DNA of 41,655 nucleotides from Fructobacillus tropaeoli (GTDB lineage: Bacteria; Bacillota; Bacilli; Lactobacillales; Lactobacillaceae): positions 127,764 through 169,418 of the forward strand of contig NZ_DF968079.1 in NCBI RefSeq assembly GCF_001047135.2, written 5' to 3'. Shown piece by piece: positions 39,837 through 41,655 of the stretch. The notes beneath the pieces are model-generated. The model searched no databases. It saw nothing but the letters and a program-made list of their open reading frames with translations, and was not told where the DNA came from. The number at the start of each line of letters is the position of its first letter. Position 1 is the stretch's first letter. A program made the position numbers and the translations under genes.

Positions 39837-41495
39837 ATGGTACAGCAAGTCGATTACCGTCTTACCGGCGGTCAAGTCTTAAACGTCTTTAATCAGGAAT
39901 TTGAGGAAAAGGATGTCTGGATTAAAGGCGAAAAGATTGTCTTTGTCGGTGATAACCAGGACTTGGAGGCCAAGACCACTATCGATTACCACGGTCGCTG
40001 GCTCGTGCCCGGTTTTATCGATGCGCACCTTCACATCGAATCGTCTTTGCTAACCCCTTCTGAATTCGGCCGTCTTTCCCTTGAAAACGGCGTTACCCGA
40101 ATCTTCGCTGACCCACACGAAATTGCTTCCGTGGCCGGTATTTCGGGTATCCAGTACATGCTCGATTCCGCCAAGAAGACACCATTACACATCCACTATA
40201 TGTTGCCATCCTCCGTGCCAGCCACTCCCTTTGAGCACGCTGGTGCCATCTTAAATGCGGACGCCCTGCGGCCCTTCTACCAGCATCCAGAAATCGCTGG
40301 TTTAGCCGAAGTCATGGACTTTCCAGCAGTCGCTAACGGCCAGGCCGACATGTTGCAAAAAATTGCAGACGCCCAGGAAGCCCACCGGCACGTTGACGGA
40401 CACGGTGCTGGATTAGGTCCTGCCGAACTAGCTATCTACCGCGCCTACGGTATTGATACCGACCACGAAGCAACGAGTAAAAAAGAAGCTCTAGACCGTG
40501 TCAACGCCGGTATGGCCGTCTTCTTGCGCGAAGGAACCGTTGAACGCGATGAGCTCGCCCTTCTCCCAGCCGTGACAAAGGCCAACGAAGGTCACTTTGC
40601 TTTCGCTACCGATGATAAATCAGCTGCAGATATCCAAAAAGAAGGCTCCATCAACTTTAATATCGCCTTGGCCATCCAGAATGGGTTAAAGCCCGAATTG
40701 GCCTACACCCTGGCTTCCTATAACGGTGCAACCGCCCACCACCTGCAAAATGTTGGTGCCTTAGCTCCAGGTTTCGAGGCGGATTTGGTCATGCTGACTG
40801 ATCCAAAGCAAGTTACCATTGACCAGGTCATGGTCGGTGGCCAATTCTTTCAAAACAAGCAAGAGAACGTCTTGCGCCTTCCCGGTCAACAAATCAATTT
40901 GACCTTTAGCAAAGCCGATTTGGCCTTGCCATTAGATGCCAGCAAAAAAGCCCACGTGATTGAAATTGAGCCCCACCACATCACCACGAAGCACCAGGTA
41001 GAAATGGTGCCAGTTGATGAAGACGGCCAATTTGCACCAAACGAAACCTTCGCCAAGGTAGCCGTGATTGAGCGCTACCACGACCTCGGCCACGGTCTAG
41101 GTATCATCAAGGGTCTTTCTCTAAAAGATGGCGCTATCGCTTCCACCATTGCCCACGATTCCCACAACTTGATTGTTGCTGGTGTCAATGATGACGATAT
41201 GGTCTTGGCTGTTGAAACCCTCAAGAAAATCGGTGGTGGCCAAGTGGTTGTCAGAAACGGTCAGGTAACGACCTTACCATTGCCTATCGGCGGTTTGATG
41301 TCTGATTTGCCTTACGAAGAATTAATTCAAAAGCAGCAGACCCTAAATGAAGCCTTTGCCAAAATTTCACCACTAGCCTTCGACCCATTCTTGACCCTTT
41401 CTTTCATGGCCCTACCCGTGATTCCTTCGCTAAAAATTACCGACCAAGGACTCTTTGACTTCGCGCAATTTGCCTTTATTCAAATTCAGGATTAA
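39837..41495 (+). CDS. ade: Adenine deaminase
   Basis: It deaminates adenine to hypoxanthine for purine salvage. The 552-residue protein is an amidohydrolase: metal-binding VPGFIDAHLHIESS at about 55-68, FADPHEIASV, a His in VDGHGAGLG, AFATDDKSAADI with the catalytic Asp, and the C-terminal beta domain (HDLGHGLGIIKGLSLKDGAI, HDSHNLIVAGVND, PIGGLMSD). AAAAGGAG lies 7-8 nt before the ATG. It is divergent from glmS. Codon use appears richer in C-ending codons than some neighbours, but nothing else suggests transfer. Confidence 0.96.
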   Translation: MVQQVDYRLTGGQVLNVFNQEFEEKDVWIKGEKIVFVGDNQDLEAKTTIDYHGRWLVPGFIDAHLHIESSLLTPSEFGRLSLENGVTRIFADPHEIASVAGISGIQYMLDSAKKTPLHIHYMLPSSVPATPFEHAGAILNADALRPFYQHPEIAGLAEVMDFPAVANGQADMLQKIADAQEAHRHVDGHGAGLGPAELAIYRAYGIDTDHEATSKKEALDRVNAGMAVFLREGTVERDELALLPAVTKANEGHFAFATDDKSAADIQKEGSINFNIALAIQNGLKPELAYTLASYNGATAHHLQNVGALAPGFEADLVMLTDPKQVTIDQVMVGGQFFQNKQENVLRLPGQQINLTFSKADLALPLDASKKAHVIEIEPHHITTKHQVEMVPVDEDGQFAPNETFAKVAVIERYHDLGHGLGIIKGLSLKDGAIASTIAHDSHNLIVAGVNDDDMVLAVETLKKIGGGQVVVRNGQVTTLPLPIGGLMSDLPYEELIQKQQTLNEAFAKISPLAFDPFLTLSFMALPVIPSLKITDQGLFDFAQFAFIQIQD

Positions 41496-41505
41496 ACTAT
41501 TTCTC

Positions 41506-41655
41506 ATGCAAGCTATTAATATTACCCCAACCGAATTACTCAACGTCCTCGCCGGCCAAGAAGTCACGGCTGACGAAAAGATGACCGGCCAGTTCCTCCT
41601 GGTTGCCAAGGAAAATCAGGACCGCCACCTGCCGTCAGCCATGGCGGGGGCCGGC
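41506..41655 (+). CDS. Start of an unknown gene, cut by the window end
   Basis: From ATG 41506 an open frame runs to the last base (50 codons, no stop), beginning MQAINITPTELLNVLAGQEV and containing KMTGQFLLVAKENQDRHLP. It starts 10 nt after the ade stop. The only ribosome-site candidate is AGGA inside the end of ade, rather far (about 14 nt). I do not recognise it. It may be cotranscribed with ade. Confidence 0.5.
   Translation, partial: MQAINITPTELLNVLAGQEVTADEKMTGQFLLVAKENQDRHLPSAMAGAG

Overview
The window is a chromosomal segment of a low-to-moderate GC Firmicute. PolC, EcsAB/Hit/PrsA, YhaMNO, GlnR/GlnA, an LPATG-anchored surface protein with a SEC10/PgrA-type domain and an FMN-riboswitch rib operon together point to the Lactobacillaceae. 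The Leuconostoc/Weissella/Fructobacillus branch is my best guess; the genus cannot be fixed from sequence reading alone. Nearly everything is housekeeping. I found no phage, insertion sequence, CRISPR, rRNA or tRNA gene.

Layout. 1-590: AT-rich accessory stretch with a possible decayed adhesin tail, an unlisted 54-residue hydrophobic peptide gene (minus) and a 9-bp-arm palindrome over its putative promoter. 589-3039: large repeat-rich LPATG surface protein (minus). 3400-3645: small conserved-looking unknown gene (plus). 3840-6505: trmB, ecsB, ecsA (minus). 6602-8222: hit, a small coiled-coil gene and prsA (plus). 8413-13025: yhaM, yhaN, yhaO (minus; transcribed yhaO to yhaM). 13393-17230: FMN riboswitch, ribD, ribE, ribBA, ribH (minus). 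17347-19174: glnR, glnA. 19206-21896: polA. 21978-22703: Bax1-like membrane protein. 22786-26633: csp, nudF, small membrane protein, mtnN, ytpR, murC as one probable operon. 26755-28206: pbuG. 28453-39598: uppS, cdsA, rseP, proS, polC, with glmS as a separate unit (all minus). 39837-41495: adenine deaminase (plus), then the start of an unknown gene cut by the window end.

How it works together. There are modules for envelope biogenesis (uppS, cdsA, rseP, glmS, murC, prsA, ecsAB), DNA replication and repair (polC, polA, yhaNO), RNA metabolism (yhaM, trmB, csp), nitrogen control (glnRA), flavin synthesis (ribDE-BA-H) and purine salvage (pbuG, ade).

The most interesting signals are non-coding. 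(1) Degenerate tandem arrays begin at the 3' ends of polC (35-bp period), ribH (about 50-63 bp) and possibly ribBA (about 47 bp), and look like repeated copies of the gene's own last bases. (2) Two genes, csp and ecsA, have an extended -10 element 6-7 nt before the ATG and no Shine-Dalgarno, which suggests leaderless mRNAs. (3) pbuG has its Shine-Dalgarno 24 nt from the ATG with a hairpin in the gap that would restore normal spacing. (4) The PrsA foldase lacks the lipobox cysteine. (5) Several promoters share a TGCTA-type extended -10.
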